The notes: generated from the letters alone by a model not told the origin. Positions 1-11,485 are shown, counted from the first letter of the stretch. The stretch is 64,000 bases of DNA from Sinelater perroti (GCA_036346155.1 JARFIY010000099.1:23527501-23591500), one strand, 5' to 3'. A program made the numbers and translations.

Positions 1-1492
1 TACCTTTTCATAATTTGAACTCCATCAATTGGATTTGCTAAGTTTTATTCATACATAATATTCAGCTGTTTGTATTTCATATGCATGTAGTAGCCACGTT
101 AAGGGTTCGTTAGGAATAACTGTTAAATTTCAGTATACCAAATAGTTTAAGTAAAGAAAAACGGCAAAAATTTAAACAGCTAAATATACATTGTTTCTGC
201 CTAGTTGTTGCGCTATTCAGACTGTTATTGTGATGTAACAATGGGGCCAGTCAAAGTAAAAGCCAGTCTGTATTTGCACACATCAAGTTGTGGTCACACG
301 TTAACTTGAGGTCAAGTTAACAGTATTTGTACTTATTGAAATAATAAGTAAATGCTAAATTTCTAAAAATACAAGAAATCAACAAAGCGTTCTTAACTCG
401 TGCCATTTGTACAGCAACGATTTATCTAACAACTTTATATCGCAACTACAACTATTTCAATAGACATATCTGCAACTTTAGATGTATCTGAGGGTCTACA
501 AATTCTCAATAAGCAATATGTACAGCGTAGCATAACACACAAAACCTTACGTTTATTTATATGTAGCTGTGAAGTCACAAAGTTATTAGCAGTACCTCAC
601 ACTAACTTAGAGTTCTGTCTATCCAGGCCAATAAATCAAAAATCTAATCCTCTTTGGTTATTTGACACTTTGACACATCTAACTTACGTCCAACATAAAA
701 GATATTAACGCGGCAACATGTCGATAACAACAAAAAACACTAAATTATAGTATCAAAAATTCTAAAACTACACCAATATAATAATTACAGTCCACCTACA
801 GTGCAAAAACAACAACACAAAAGTTTCAGTACTGATTATATAGGTCTAAACCAATTAATCAATCTAATTAATTAAAGAAAATTACAGAAAAGGACACAAA
901 GTTTTAAACATTAATAGCGTAAGAGGAAAGTTAAGCAAAAAATAAATTATTTTTTATAACTATTGCACTCAAGAACATTAGAAGTATATTTAAAATTTAA
1001 CGCACGAAAATACAGTAGTTGAGTTTGAATAATCAAAAAGAAATTACAAATCTCACAATCAACGCTGTAGACATATGAGAAATCGTTGCGCCAGGTCAGT
1101 CTAGTGCATAAAATACGCTCGACAAGACCACCGCTTCAGCTTAGAAACGAAAAAAAAGACATTAATATAACGAAATATACCATATATGTTATGCAAATGT
1201 AATCTCTCAGCTGTAAAACTCACCTTAACATACTGAATAGATACAAGAAAACTAGCACATTCCCAAAAACTAACTTGAATTAGATCTCATACCACTAACT
1301 CATTATACAAACTTACAATCACCATTACAAAAGCAATCTAACCGTAACTATATTAGCACTCCTATAAACTACCTAACCACAACAGTCTATAAACGATATA
1401 ATATAGCGAAATACGTAGATAGAAAAATTTTATGATACTTATTTTCGAAATAAACTTTTCAAACAAATACTTATTTAAAAAATCGAGTTATT
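1..1492. other. AT-rich non-coding DNA, nothing recognised
   Basis: No reading frame of useful length and no transposon protein similarity is visible on either strand. The stretch is AT-rich with short homopolymer runs, as expected for intergenic or intronic insect DNA. Confidence 0.5.
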
Positions 1493-1558
1493 AGGAGTAT
1501 ATTAGGAGTATAAATTAGGAGTATTTAGGAGTATATTAGGAGTATAAATTAGGAGTAT
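1493..1558. repeat. AGGAGTAT short tandem repeat, 34-bp higher-order period
   Basis: Six copies of AGGAGTAT start at 1493, 1504, 1517, 1527, 1538 and 1551. Spacings of 11, 13, 10, 11 and 13 bp give a 34-bp higher-order unit of just under two copies. The last unit is also the outer end of the 20-bp inverted repeat at 1551-1570, so the array looks like an expansion of the terminus of the neighbouring block. Confidence 0.85.
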
Positions 1559-1680
1559 AAATATACAAATGAGTTACACCCCCTTTTCAACAAACTTTTC
1601 TTTCAAACCGCACCCTCATGGATCGATAGTTCGGCCATATTGAAGAAAATAAACATAGTGTATGACATAGCCATCTCGAC

Positions 1681-2345
1681 GTCTTCCTGGTGAAAAGAAT
1701 GGTCAAAGTTTAAAATTTTTTTTCCATATCTCGGAAACGGCAAGAGATAGCGGGACGCGATTTTTGCCGTTCTTTAGTTCGATTCAATTGTACTAAAACG
1801 ACGTTATCGGTACGAGCACACAATAATATTGGATGTGTCAAAACGCGTTCCAAAACACACTGAAATTGTTTTCTCTGGGAGCCGCTCACAGATAGGAACC
1901 TCTGGGAGTCTTCGCGAGTTTATAGAACCCATAATAAAGTTTCACTCTCAAATTTTAAAAACATTTATGTTGATATAAGGACGCTATCGGGGCTGAAAGA
2001 AACAACGTTTTTTCGCAGATATCGACTTGCCGTAAAAGCCAAGTTGTAGAGCTATTAAGTGGCTTCAAAAAACCCTGAACAACCCTTGCCCTTGCTCGCC
2101 ATCTTCCTGCCCAAAAACGGCTCCAAAGTTGGAAAAAATCACGTTTTCGCTTATATCTCCGAAACGGCAAGAGATACGAAGGCGGCTCCCTTACCAAGTT
2201 GTGGAGCCTAAAAGGGGGCACTTTCTTCGTACAAAACATTTTCGTGCAGCTCGTACGGGGGCGCCGAAATTTGGCATTTCCGGAACCGGAAGCGATAAAA
2301 AAATTTCGTTTGCTCTAAAATTGAAAGACGGCCCTCATGCACGCA
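1681..2345. repeat. Two diverged ~423-bp modules with an ATCTCNGAAACGGCAAGAG core
   Basis: The core at 1729-1747 recurs at 2154-2172, and flanking text matches too (GTCTTCCTGG near 1681 versus ATCTTCCTGC near 2101), giving an offset of about 420-426 bp. A shorter relative lies near 2010-2060, where AGATATCGACTTGCCG is followed by CCAAGTTGTAGAGC, echoing ACCAAGTTGTGGAGCC near 2193. Reading frames on both strands across 1955-2353 are side effects of this locally GC-richer repeat and match no protein I know. Confidence 0.6.
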
Positions 2346-2550
2346 TATACTGAAAATTATAATTCTGCGATTATTCCTTCGGTCAAAATTCGCGTTTCAA
2401 TTTTGACATTCCCGATGGCCGATCCCTACCGGCCGATGAAAAATTTCGATGGTGCCAGCTGGTAGCAGCAAGCAGTTCCTCTGCATATTGTATTATAGAA
2501 ATAATTATTTCAATATTTTCTAAAATCATCTTCGAAGTAATTTGTTAGTT

Positions 2551-3467
2551 TTTTTTTAATGCATAATTATATGTGGTTGGTAACTAAAAATCAAATGACA
2601 TCTGCAATGTCAGACCAACATTTACAACGTCAAAATCACATTTGTATTGTCAAATTTAACATTTTAGGTTAGAAAATTTGTCAAAACGAAATACAGAGTG
2701 GACCAATTTGTGATACACAGGTTGTTTCAAAGTAAAAAGAGAAAATAACAAAAAATTAAAATTTTACTTAGCGACTTTACAGTCCATAATTTTGCGTGGT
2801 TGGTAACAAATGTTTTTTTTAATGCTAATTATATGTAGTTGGTAACTAAAATTCAAGATGACATCTGCAATGTCAGACCAATATTTACGTCAAAATGACA
2901 TTTGTTCTGTCAAATTTAACATTTTAGGTTAGAAAATTTGACAAAACGAAATAGAGAGTGGACCAATTTGTGATATACAGTTTCTTTCAAAAGTAAAAAG
3001 CGAAAATAATAAAAAATTAAATTTTTACTTAGCGACTTTACAGTCCATAATTTTGCGTGGTTGGTAACGAATGGTTTTTTTAATGCTAATTATATGTAGT
3101 TGGTAATTAAAATTGAAGATGACATCTGCAATGTCAGACCAACATTTGAAACGTCAAGATGACGTTTGTTTTGTCAAATTTTCTCACTTTAGGTTAGGGA
3201 ACTTTTGAAACGTCAAAATGACGTTTGTTTTGTCAAATTTTCTCACTTTAGGTTAGGGAACTTTTGAAACGTCAAAATGAAGTTTTTTTGTCAAATTTTC
3301 TACCTTTAGGTTAGGGAATTTGTTAAAACGAAATACAGAGTGGACCAATTTGTTATGTACAGTTTGTTTGAAAAGTAAACCAGAAAAAAAATTAAACTAT
3401 ATAAAAATCATAATTTATTGTTTGTTTAGCAATTTCTTGCTGCAAATCCATGTGTGATTGATTACTA
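2551..3467. repeat. 262-bp tandem repeat, about three copies
   Basis: The anchor AATGCTAATTATATGTAG, with slight variants, begins at 2558, 2821 and 3082, giving periods of 263 and 261 bp. Each copy runs in order: GTTGGTAACTAAAA, a GACATCTGCAATGTCAGACC segment, a CGTCA/TGACG palindromic part, TTTTAGGTTAG, AGAGTGGACCAATTTG, then TTTTGCGTGGTTGGTAAC. The third copy is the most diverged and carries an internal 59-bp expansion. No coding potential is visible. It is satellite-like and sits inside the inverted-repeat-bounded block. Confidence 0.85.
3145..3320. repeat. 59-bp subrepeat, about three copies, inside the third 262-bp unit
   Basis: TTTGAAACGTCAA begins at 3145, 3204 and 3263, a constant 59-bp period. 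The first two copies are nearly identical and the third is slightly diverged (a shortened AAGTTTTTTTGTC part). Each unit holds a short inverted repeat of the form AAACGTCA...TGACGTTT. Confidence 0.9.
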
Positions 3468-3572
3468 AATAGAAAAAGCAATATTAAAAGGGGGAGTTAC
3501 ATATAATTGAAAAAATTTTTATAGTAGGAAAGTAAAATTCAAAAAACCATATATTTGTATATTTATACTCCT

Positions 3573-4429
3573 ATGTCGACCGCTAGTCTAAATTATGAAA
3601 CAAGTACTCCTGATGCTGCAAGATTAATTAAAGATGACTCAGCCATCATAATCATCAAGTAAGTAAAGTATCACCAGAGTTCTTACAAATTGCAGTCACC
3701 GTGTTAGAAGATTGGCAAGAATAACTGATTCCACATGTAAAAAGGATTTCTTTATTTTACTGGAAAAAAAATTCCTGGCTATTAAAAACTATAAATAAAA
3801 ACATACTGTACTAAACCAGACTTTTACTACCATGTAGAAGAAGGATAGTTTTGTTATATAATAAAAGAACTACTGCTAGACTATCTGTTAACACGTTTAG
3901 GTAGCTACTATCCTATTAAGCTAGCAAAGATTTAGCATCCTTTTTGCTTTCTTCTAACAAAGGGAATCGTATTTAATTATCTCACTGTTCTATAATACTC
4001 TAATCAATCCTTTGTTATAACCACCAAACTACTATAAGCTGCTATTGGACAATCAATTGAATTTGGATATCCCACTAAAAACTAAAAGTGGCAAAATCAA
4101 CAATTAAAGTATTCTCAAAATATTGATCAAATGAATAAACGACTAGTTATAATATATCAAAATATTGCTAGAAAAAGAAGTTGAAAAAAATTCTGGGGTC
4201 TATACACTATCCACTAAATAAAAAATGGTATCACTAGGTCATCTCAGTATTTAAAAAAGTATCGAAAACTAAAAAGAAATTCTTTATAAAAAATAAAAGC
4301 ATTAAATCGGTCAATAGATTCCTTTCAAATAGGGAGCTGATGCTAAACACATTTATATAAGGAAATAGACCAAGCCTGGGCTAATCAAGATGTTTTAAGC
4401 AATACACTAATTAATATCTCTATACAAGA
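3573..4429. other. AT-rich non-coding DNA
   Basis: No coding similarity, RNA gene or repeat structure recognised. The 5' boundary of the RTE copy that follows could lie somewhere in 4380-4440. Confidence 0.4.
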
Positions 4430-6082
4430 AAACAGGAAACCATGTATTTATTAGACGAAAATGGGAAAATAATAGCAGATGTTGAGAGAAAAATAAAATT
4501 GTGGAAGGAGTATATAGAAAAACTATTTCAACACAATCGGGTGAAAGACGAAGGGAAGATAGAAGAAAGTGGCCCTGATATAACTGTATAAGAAATAAAA
4601 TATGCCATAAAAAATACGAAAACCGGAAAGGCACCTGGACCAGACAATCTCCCAAGTGAAATTCTTAAGCTGCTAGAAGAAGAACATATTAATACGCTAC
4701 AAGAATTATTCAACAGTATATACACAACTGGCATTATTCCGGAAGAATGGTTGATCTCCACATTTGCAGCCCGACACTGCAACGAGTATAGGATAATTAG
4801 CCTCATGTGTCACACACTAAAAGTATTTCTTAAAATTATCCACCACAGATTATATAGAAAACTAGAGGAGCACATAGGGAACACACAATTCGGGTTTAGG
4901 AAGGGACTGGGAACGAGAGAAGCACTTATGGCATATAATATATTAATCCAGCGGTGTCTTGACATGAACCAAGACGTCTTTGTCTGCTTTATAGATTACA
5001 ATAAAGCATTTGACAAAGTAAAACATGACACCCTAATGAAATTGCTGAAAAATAAGAATATAGATACAAGAGACCTCAGAATTATTGCCAATCTTTACTA
5101 CAATCAAAAAGCGACAATACGTATAGAAAACCGAACATCAGAAGAAATCGAGATCAAACGAGGGGTCAGACAAGGGTGCGTCCTATCACCAGTTCTATTT
5201 AACTTCTATTCAGAACATGTAATAAACGAAGTATTAGAAAATGAAACGGCGGGTGGGAGTTAATGGAATTGCAATCAATAACATCAGATATGCGGATGAT
5301 ACCATCATAATCACAGAATCCCTCGAAGACCTGGAAAGAGTAATGAGAAGAATCGCGGTGGTTAGTGACGAAATGGGACTAAGCCTAAACACAAAGAAAA
5401 CAAAATTCATGATTATATCTAAAAGAAACTACTATAACGTTAACTTAAATATTCAAGGAGAGCAAATTGAAAGAGTAAAGAAATACAGATATTTAGGCAC
5501 TATAGTCAACGATAAAAATGATAATACCAGCGAAATAACCTCTAGGATAGAACAAGCAAGAAATGTATTCTTAAATATGAGAAATGTCCTATGCAGCAAA
5601 GACCTCTCCCTAACACTTAAATTACGAATAGTGAAATGTTATGTTCACTCCACACTTTTATATGGAATGGAAGCATGGACATTGAACAAACATCTTATGA
5701 AAAATTAGAAGCATTAGAGATGTGGACATATAGGAGAATTCTGAGAATCTCATGGCTCGAAAAAATAAGGAATACGGATGTCTTAAACAGAGTGAATAAA
5801 CAGGAAACGGAAACATTGGATGAAATTAAACGGCGCAAACTTCAATATTTGGGACACGTGATGCGGGGGGAACATTATTATCTGTTGCAACTTATCATGC
5901 AGGGAAAAATCAAGGGCAAACGTAGTGTGGGAAGAAGAAGGATGTCGTGGCTGCGCAATCTTAGAGAATGGTATAACTGTAGCTCCAATCAACTCTGTAG
6001 AGCAGCAATTTCAAAAGTGCAAATTGCTAGGATGATTTCCAAACTCCGTAGCGGAGATGGAACATAAAGAAGAAGAAGATAC
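4430..6082 (+). pseudogene. RTE-type non-LTR retrotransposon copy A, ORF2 remnant
   Basis: Decayed reverse transcriptase plus C-terminal part of an RTE-like LINE, 5'-truncated: the endonuclease is absent and the frame opens in the linker before RT (GKIIADVERKIKLWKEYI, about 4460-4515). Landmarks in order: GKAPGPDNLPSEIL (4627-4670), FGFRKGLGTREAL (4890-4930), FIDYNKAFDKVKHD (4985-5030), RGVRQGCVLSPVLFNF (5160-5205), YADD (5290-5302), YLGTI (near 5490), LLYGMEAWTL (near 5655), RRILRISW, LQYLGHVMRG and KRSVGRRRMSWLRNL (to 6060). Breaks: an in-frame stop near 4590, a small deletion with frameshift near 4770, frameshifts near 5250 and 5700. The stop at 6065-6067 is followed at once by a GAA-rich tail. 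Coding order and signature words match insect RTE endonuclease-reverse transcriptases; the non-functional call is direct from the breaks. Confidence 0.9.
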
Positions 6083-6236
6083 GAATAATTACAACTAAAA
6101 GAAGTAGCTTACCAAATAAAGCTACGACTTTATTACTTCCCCACAAACGTGTATTTATTGCTAATTATAGTCTATACTATAGTATAGACGGTCTTTCAGA
6201 TGATACTCAAGTTAAAACCCAATTAATTAAAAATTG
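6083..6236. other. Spacer between RTE copies with a 20-bp perfect palindrome
   Basis: Short AT-rich gap. Positions 6170-6189 form a perfect palindrome centred between 6179 and 6180 (arm GTCTATACTA). No gene seen. Confidence 0.4.
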
Positions 6237-8862
6237 TCATCAGACAAATATAAGATGTTCTACTCTTGAAACATAAACTCTCACCATTATCACGGAGTAG
6301 CAGTTATCATAGAAACAAAAATTAATCAGTCAGTTACGAGCTTTATTCTATTCTCAGATCGGATCATGTTAATACAATATGCAACTTCTGTAGGAAAAAT
6401 GAATGTTATTCAGGTATACGCCCCAACAGCAGACAAAGATGACCATGAATAAAACAATTTTATAGAGATATAGACGAAGTTTTAAAAGTAACCAAGAAAG
6501 AAAATACTAATAACAATGGGCGATTTCAATGCAAAATTGGGCAAAGGCAAGACTTGGAGCGAGCAATGAACGAGGGAAAGACTGGTACAGTTTGCTCAAG
6601 AAAATAACTTAATAATAACAAACACCTTTTTTAAGTTACCAAATAGACATCTCCAGAAGACACGAAACAAAAGCCAGTCAGGAACCAAATAGATTTTATA
6701 ATGATCAGAAAAAGATTTCGAAATAGCTTAAAATCCTATAATACTTACCCGGTGCCGACATATCTTCTAACCACAATCCCGTAGTAGCTACTTTGTAAGT
6801 ACGGCTAAAGAAAATTAAAATAACGTCAAGGCAAAAGACGATTGAAATAGATAAACTAAAAGACGACGGCACTGAAAGCCCATTACAAGAAGAAATTAAT
6901 AAAAACATTAAAAAAAATAACAGACAATGCAATGATGTCAATGAGAAATGGACTAACATTAAAAGAGCTATATTAGAACCAAGTAAAGAATGCATGAAAC
7001 CCGAAATGCCCCAGAAGAAGAATGAATGGATGGCTGATGAAATTCTAAAATGAATGCAGGAAAGAAGATTATACAAAACCACCAATACTGCTAAATACAA
7101 AAATATTCAAATAGAAATAAGAACAAAAGTCTGAAGAGCGAAGGAACAATGGTTAAGTGAAAAATGTCAAGAATTAGAAACTTTTCCACAGAAACATGAC
7201 GACTTCGACATTCATACGAAAGTAAAAGAACTAACTAGAACTTTTAAGAAGAAGCAAACAAGTATTCTCAGATGCAGTAATGGTAATATCATAGATCTAC
7301 AACGCAAACTAGAAAGGTGGAAGGAATATACACAACCACTCTTTGATGACAACGAAATAAAACAAAACTACGTTTCAGAAAACGAAGATAGTCCTCTAAT
7401 AACCAAGGTTGAAGTGATCAAGGCAATAAAACAAGCAAAAAATAGAAAAGCTGCTGGCCCCAACGAAATACAAAATGAACTTTTAAAATTAATGATGACA
7501 ACCAAACTGATGCATTATTAGATCTCATTAATATCGTGTACATAACTGGCATTATACCTAAGGAATGGCTGAAATCAACTTTCGTAATGATCCCCAAAAA
7601 ACCAAATGCGCAAGAGTGCGAGGATCACAGGTCGATTAGCCTTATGAGCCACGCTAAAAATGTTATTACGAATAATCCATAACAGAATTTACAATAAGAG
7701 AGACACTTTTTGAATTTAATATATTGATGCAACGTAGTATTGATGTTAATAAAGATGTCTATGTTTGCTTCATAGACTATGCGAAGGTGTTCGACAGAAT
7801 CCAACACCAACAACTAATGAACATTTTAAGAGAAAAAGGAATCGATAAAAACAGCCTACAAATAATACAAAATCTATATTACAACACAAGCAGCTGTGAA
7901 AGTAGAAAGCGAAGTATCTGATGAGATCGAAATAAGAAGAGGTGTCCGACAAGGATGTATATTGTCTCCCATTCTATTCAATATATATTCCGAAGAAATC
8001 ATAAAAATAGCACTTTATGAAGAAAGAGCAGGTGTTAAAGTAAATGGGAAGCCAGTAAATAATATAAAATATGCCGAAGACGCAGTCTTACTTGCTAAAA
8101 ACATAGAAGACCTACAGAGAATAGTAGAAAAAGTGCGAGAACTAAGCGAAAGATACGGCCTAAACATGAATTTAAAGAATACCAAATTATTGATTATTAC
8201 AAAACACCAAATGTAGATGCCCAATTAAGAATTCATAACAAGTTAGTAGAAAGAGTAGACAAATACAAATATTTAGGAATCTAGGTAAATAGTTCCATTG
8301 ATTCAACAGAAGAAATTAGGAGTAGAATCGAAATAGCCAGAGGTGCATTCATGCAAATGAAAAAATTCTTCTGCAGTAAAGATATAAACAATACGTTAAA
8401 AATAAGATTACTTAGATGTTATGTATTTTCAATACTTTTATATGGAACAGAAGCAACACGCTACACAAAGTACACCTAAAGAAAATACAGTCGTTTGAGT
8501 TATGGTTATACCGACGAATTTTAAAAGTTTCCTGGACAGCGAGAGAGAGACAAACGAAAATATTCTACGTAGAATAGACAAACAGCCAGAGTTAATATTC
8601 ACTATCAAGAAAAGAAAACTGAAATACCTGGGTCATATAATGAGAGGTCAGAAATACCAATGGCTCCAACTAATAATCCAGGGAAAAATACAGGGTAAAC
8701 GAAGCGTAGGTAGAAGAAGGACCTCATGGCTGTGTAACTTAAGAGACTGGTATAATTGCATTTCTAATCAACTGTTCAGAACAGCCGTGAATAAAATTCA
8801 AATAGCCCTAATGATCGCCAACCTTCGTACGAAGATGACACTCTGAGAAGAAGAAGAGACTT
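6237..8862 (+). pseudogene. RTE-type non-LTR retrotransposon copy B, endonuclease plus RT remnant
   Basis: A longer RTE-like copy of the same clade as copy A but clearly diverged. The AP-endonuclease part starts about 6237 with HHYHGVAVIIE (6277-6310), then VIQVYAPTADKDDHE (about 6410-6450), MGDFNAKLG-like words (about 6510) and GADISSNHNPVVA (about 6755-6790). The linker runs to about 7400. RT landmarks: KAAGPNEIQNELLKL (7450-7490), EWLKSTFVMIPKKP (7560-7605), FIDYAKVFDRIQHQQL (7768-7815), RRGVRQGCILSPILFN (7935-7980), the active-site box as YAED instead of YADD (near 8071-8082), then YRRILKVSW-like and GKRSVGRRRTSWLCNL (8695-8740). The GFRKG block is deleted near 7695. Stops and frameshifts occur throughout. 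The terminal stop near 8844 is followed directly by a GAA-rich tail (8847-8860). Its closeness to copy A could be independent insertion or one founding event. Confidence 0.9.
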
Positions 8863-9344
8863 ATCAATCTCTTACCTATGAAAACTTCTAAAATAGGTAT
8901 TTGTTAAAAACTAGAATCAATTATAGAGGAAATGAACCTCGTACCATACTACCATGTGAGGTATAGAAAGGATTACTGGACATGATTATATATGAAATTA
9001 ATTTAACATTCGAAGAAAAGCACTGTTGCTCGACAGCATTTGCAGACTAGAATCAAGCTTTTGGTACAGAATGTAGCATAATATAATTATCTTATATAAA
9101 CTTTAAAGAGACATACTACATTGTGACTTTGTCATCCTCAAATCATTTGAAGAGAAAACAAAATTCGAGTGAAATATGACCACGAATTATAAAATCAGAA
9201 GTCTTACAAATGAATATACTAAGCCCAAAGTTATACCTACTTTATTATTACCAGTAATAAAGAACAAATGCACATGGCACTTTTCACTTGCTAAAGAAGC
9301 TGTAACTGCATCACTTGCAGAACCTTACCTTCCTAATTAAACTT
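8863..9344. other. AT-rich non-coding DNA
   Basis: Nothing recognised. Confidence 0.35.
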
Positions 9345-9637
9345 TGTTGTTGCGCAGTATCGCCTTTAAGGGGTGGAATATATGATAATCGGACGGTGCC
9401 AGATTAAGGCATCCTTCCTGTAGATGTGTTTGTCCGTATGTGATGTCAATGAGTGTCCACGTCGGCTTGAATTTCTCCTTAAAGCGTACTATCTGCTCGT
9501 AGACCTTCTACTAATGCCACGATGCGTGCTCCATATTATGGCAAGATTTTTTCTGCCTCCAGAAAACGTACTACAGCACGTTCTTCCTTGATGGTGCAAT
9601 CACTGAGTAGAGCGGCCATACTTCTACTCTCTGCCAT
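9345..9637 (-). pseudogene. Mariner transposase remnant, N-terminus fused to C-terminal catalytic motif
   Basis: On the minus strand from an ATG at 9637 the text reads MAALLSDCTIKEERAVVRF, the first helix region of a mariner-type DNA-binding domain. After stops follows KVYEQIVRFK, then a jump to LAPSDYHIFHPLKAIL near 9345-9400. In the family this last block carries the third catalytic aspartate and lies more than 200 residues downstream. So the middle of the gene, including the first two catalytic aspartates, is deleted, and at least three stops break the rest. I did not locate convincing TIRs. Mariner identity is firm from the two matching blocks; the exact ends are uncertain. Confidence 0.75.
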
Positions 9638-10484
9638 ATGATTAAACGATAGAATGCTGCGCGTGGTTAAGTACCGTCATCCCTCGTGCACATGTGGAGA
9701 TGCGCGTCAGCGCCACTTTGTTGTTTTTACTAAGCATTCTTAAAATTGCTCTTACCTTCAACCAAGATGTTGATTTAAAAAATTACGTTATTTTTAATAA
9801 TCCATTTCAATTTACAATTCAGCCTGCTGATTACAAAAAAGGTATATACTAAATATGATGTTTGCGTACATGTGGTAGAGTCTTCATCCAGAAATGAAGC
9901 TTTTGTGTTCACTACGGTGATAAACTGAATTCATATTTAAATTAAGTCAAAAAGCTAATTGTTTTTTTAGTCTTTAGTTGGTAGTGCATCTAAAAGACGT
10001 TGAATAAGGTTATTTTTACACAAATGGTATATTGAGGTCTTCAAGAATTGTTATACTACTTATGTACCAAGGTGTGTTTGCTAGTGACGTGAATATACCT
10101 GATTGGGCTTATTGTACAATGTTCACTCTTGTTTTCTTAGCACACCCTCATGGTAAAATTTTATATGCATATGTTCAGATAGGTTTTAATATCAACTTGT
10201 ATAACAGGGCGTTATTTTCAAGGAACTGTTTGGAATTGGGACGAGGAGTTTACATACTTGTTTGCACGTTAAGTCAGTTTGTTTCTGCTTCGCTTTAAAA
10301 TATTGATATTAAGTCAATCGTTGATCACAATAAAGTTTGAGATAAGTTGTTTTAGAATTTGCGAGGATTGGATATTTTTTACCGTAACAGGTGGATACGT
10401 GATAATTCTTGTTAGGAATGCTATTTGCGTAGATTTAGTTTTGTTGATTGTAATTCTGCATTTGCCAGCCCGTTTGGTGTACTT
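9638..10484. other. Non-coding stretch, small open frames only
   Basis: Open frames at 10032-10298 and 10279-10497 (+) have no recognisable similarity or domain and are probably chance. Nothing else seen. Confidence 0.35.
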
Positions 10485-11330
10485 AAATTGGTTTTAAATC
10501 TACAATAGCGTCGTTGTGAGTAGAAGGTATTGCAACATCATCGTATGTAGCAATCGCAGTGTTGGTAGTTTCAGACATGTCGGAAGTATAAAAAAGATAT
10601 AAAAATGTTTTTAGCACACTGCTTTGAGGAACGTTTACTTTTATTAGATGACACAAAGATGACACAAAGACAGTTATACTTCACAGCAAAATGACTATGG
10701 CTAAGATAAAGAAAGTATATATGTTTTAATTTATACAGCAAGCCTTTATGCCATAATTTATTAAAGGTTTTCTTAATGTCTAAAAATTTCGCAGTACAAA
10801 CTTATAGCTATTTGTTTAATATTTGATGAACTTGCTGGATAGTAGAATAATTTTTTCGGAAACCCAATTTATGTTTAGGTATTATATTTGATAATTTTAT
10901 TTAAAAAAAATGTTTCAAAAATTTGCCTGGTAATGGTAAGGACGTATGGGACCTATAAAATTGTATTAAGATGCTATACCTGGTTTGAATATCATGATCT
11001 GTAAGTATTTTTATTGTATTGGAAAATACATTACATTTAATATCTGACTAAACATGGTAGTTAGCAACCCACTAGCTTTTTCTTTATCACTTGTGCTGTT
11101 ATAAGGTCACAACCTGTAGCTTTTATGCCAGACGTGATTTCAGTAGTGGTAAAAGGTTATATTAGTGATAACCACTGAAATGTAATTTCCAAGACCAAAT
11201 TTTCCATCATTAATAGAAATTGGTGCAACAAAAGTTTCGAAAACTGTGGCAAATTTTATGATTTTTTTATTGTCGCACCATGCCCAGGTGCTGGCATATT
11301 TTAATATAGGACGTAGCTGATTTGTGGTCT
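10485..11330 (-). pseudogene. Jockey-like reverse transcriptase fragment
   Basis: Read on the minus strand from about 11330 downward, the order follows Jockey-clade ORF2. WAWCDNKKIIKFATVFETF is the linker before RT (11215-11290). IKATGCDLITAQVIK is the region before motif 1 (about 11090-11130). Then come SLPLPGKFLKHFF (about 10915-10955), KLGFRKNYSTIQQVHQIL (10830-10885), KFLDIKKTFNKLWHKGLL (10740-10795) and a degraded active-site region, VPQSSVL...YLFYTSDM followed by ATYDDVAIPSTHND (10515-10640). FADD is replaced by YDDV. It is truncated at both ends and has several stops and one deletion. The order of RT motifs makes the family call secure. Confidence 0.85.
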
Positions 11331-11485
11331 TTTAAATTTAAATTTAAATGATCACTATTTTTTAGAATTACTTTGTATTTTTTTAATGATGCATTTCGTT
11401 GGTAAGTTTTTATTTAATCTATTTTAGGTTGTGCGGTCTATTTTAACTTTTCCTAGCTTGTCCTTTTTCTGCAAATAAACTAATA

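Larger units (their letters stand above)
1551..3572. mobile_element. Composite repeat block bounded by a 20-bp inverted repeat
   Basis: Positions 1551-1570 are the exact reverse complement of 3553-3572. Inside each end is a related motif resembling GTTACACCCCCTTTT (about 1573-1587; inverted near 3487-3501). Between them lie two different repeat systems, 1681-2345 and 2551-3467, and no transposase-like frame. This is the layout of a non-autonomous TIR or foldback element with repetitive innards. I could not define a convincing target-site duplication, partly because the left end has expanded into a short tandem array. The alternative is two unrelated repeats that happen to share an AT-rich motif, but a 20-bp perfect inverted match is unlikely by chance. 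Confidence 0.5.

Noticed and set aside
1955..2353. Opposing 94- and 74-codon frames
   Set aside because: They overlap on opposite strands within a repeat module, with low-complexity Arg/Phe/Leu content and no family similarity.
2551..3467. CRISPR-like array
   Set aside because: Units are contiguous 262-bp and 59-bp tandem repeats without unique spacers, in eukaryotic repeat DNA.
6170..6189. Perfect 20-bp palindrome
   Set aside because: AT-rich and short; one such palindrome in 64 kb of AT-rich DNA is not surprising, and no feature is attached.
10032..10497. Two + frames of 72-88 codons with hydrophobic stretches
   Set aside because: No neighbours, no domain, composition expected from TTT/TTG-rich DNA; treated as chance.
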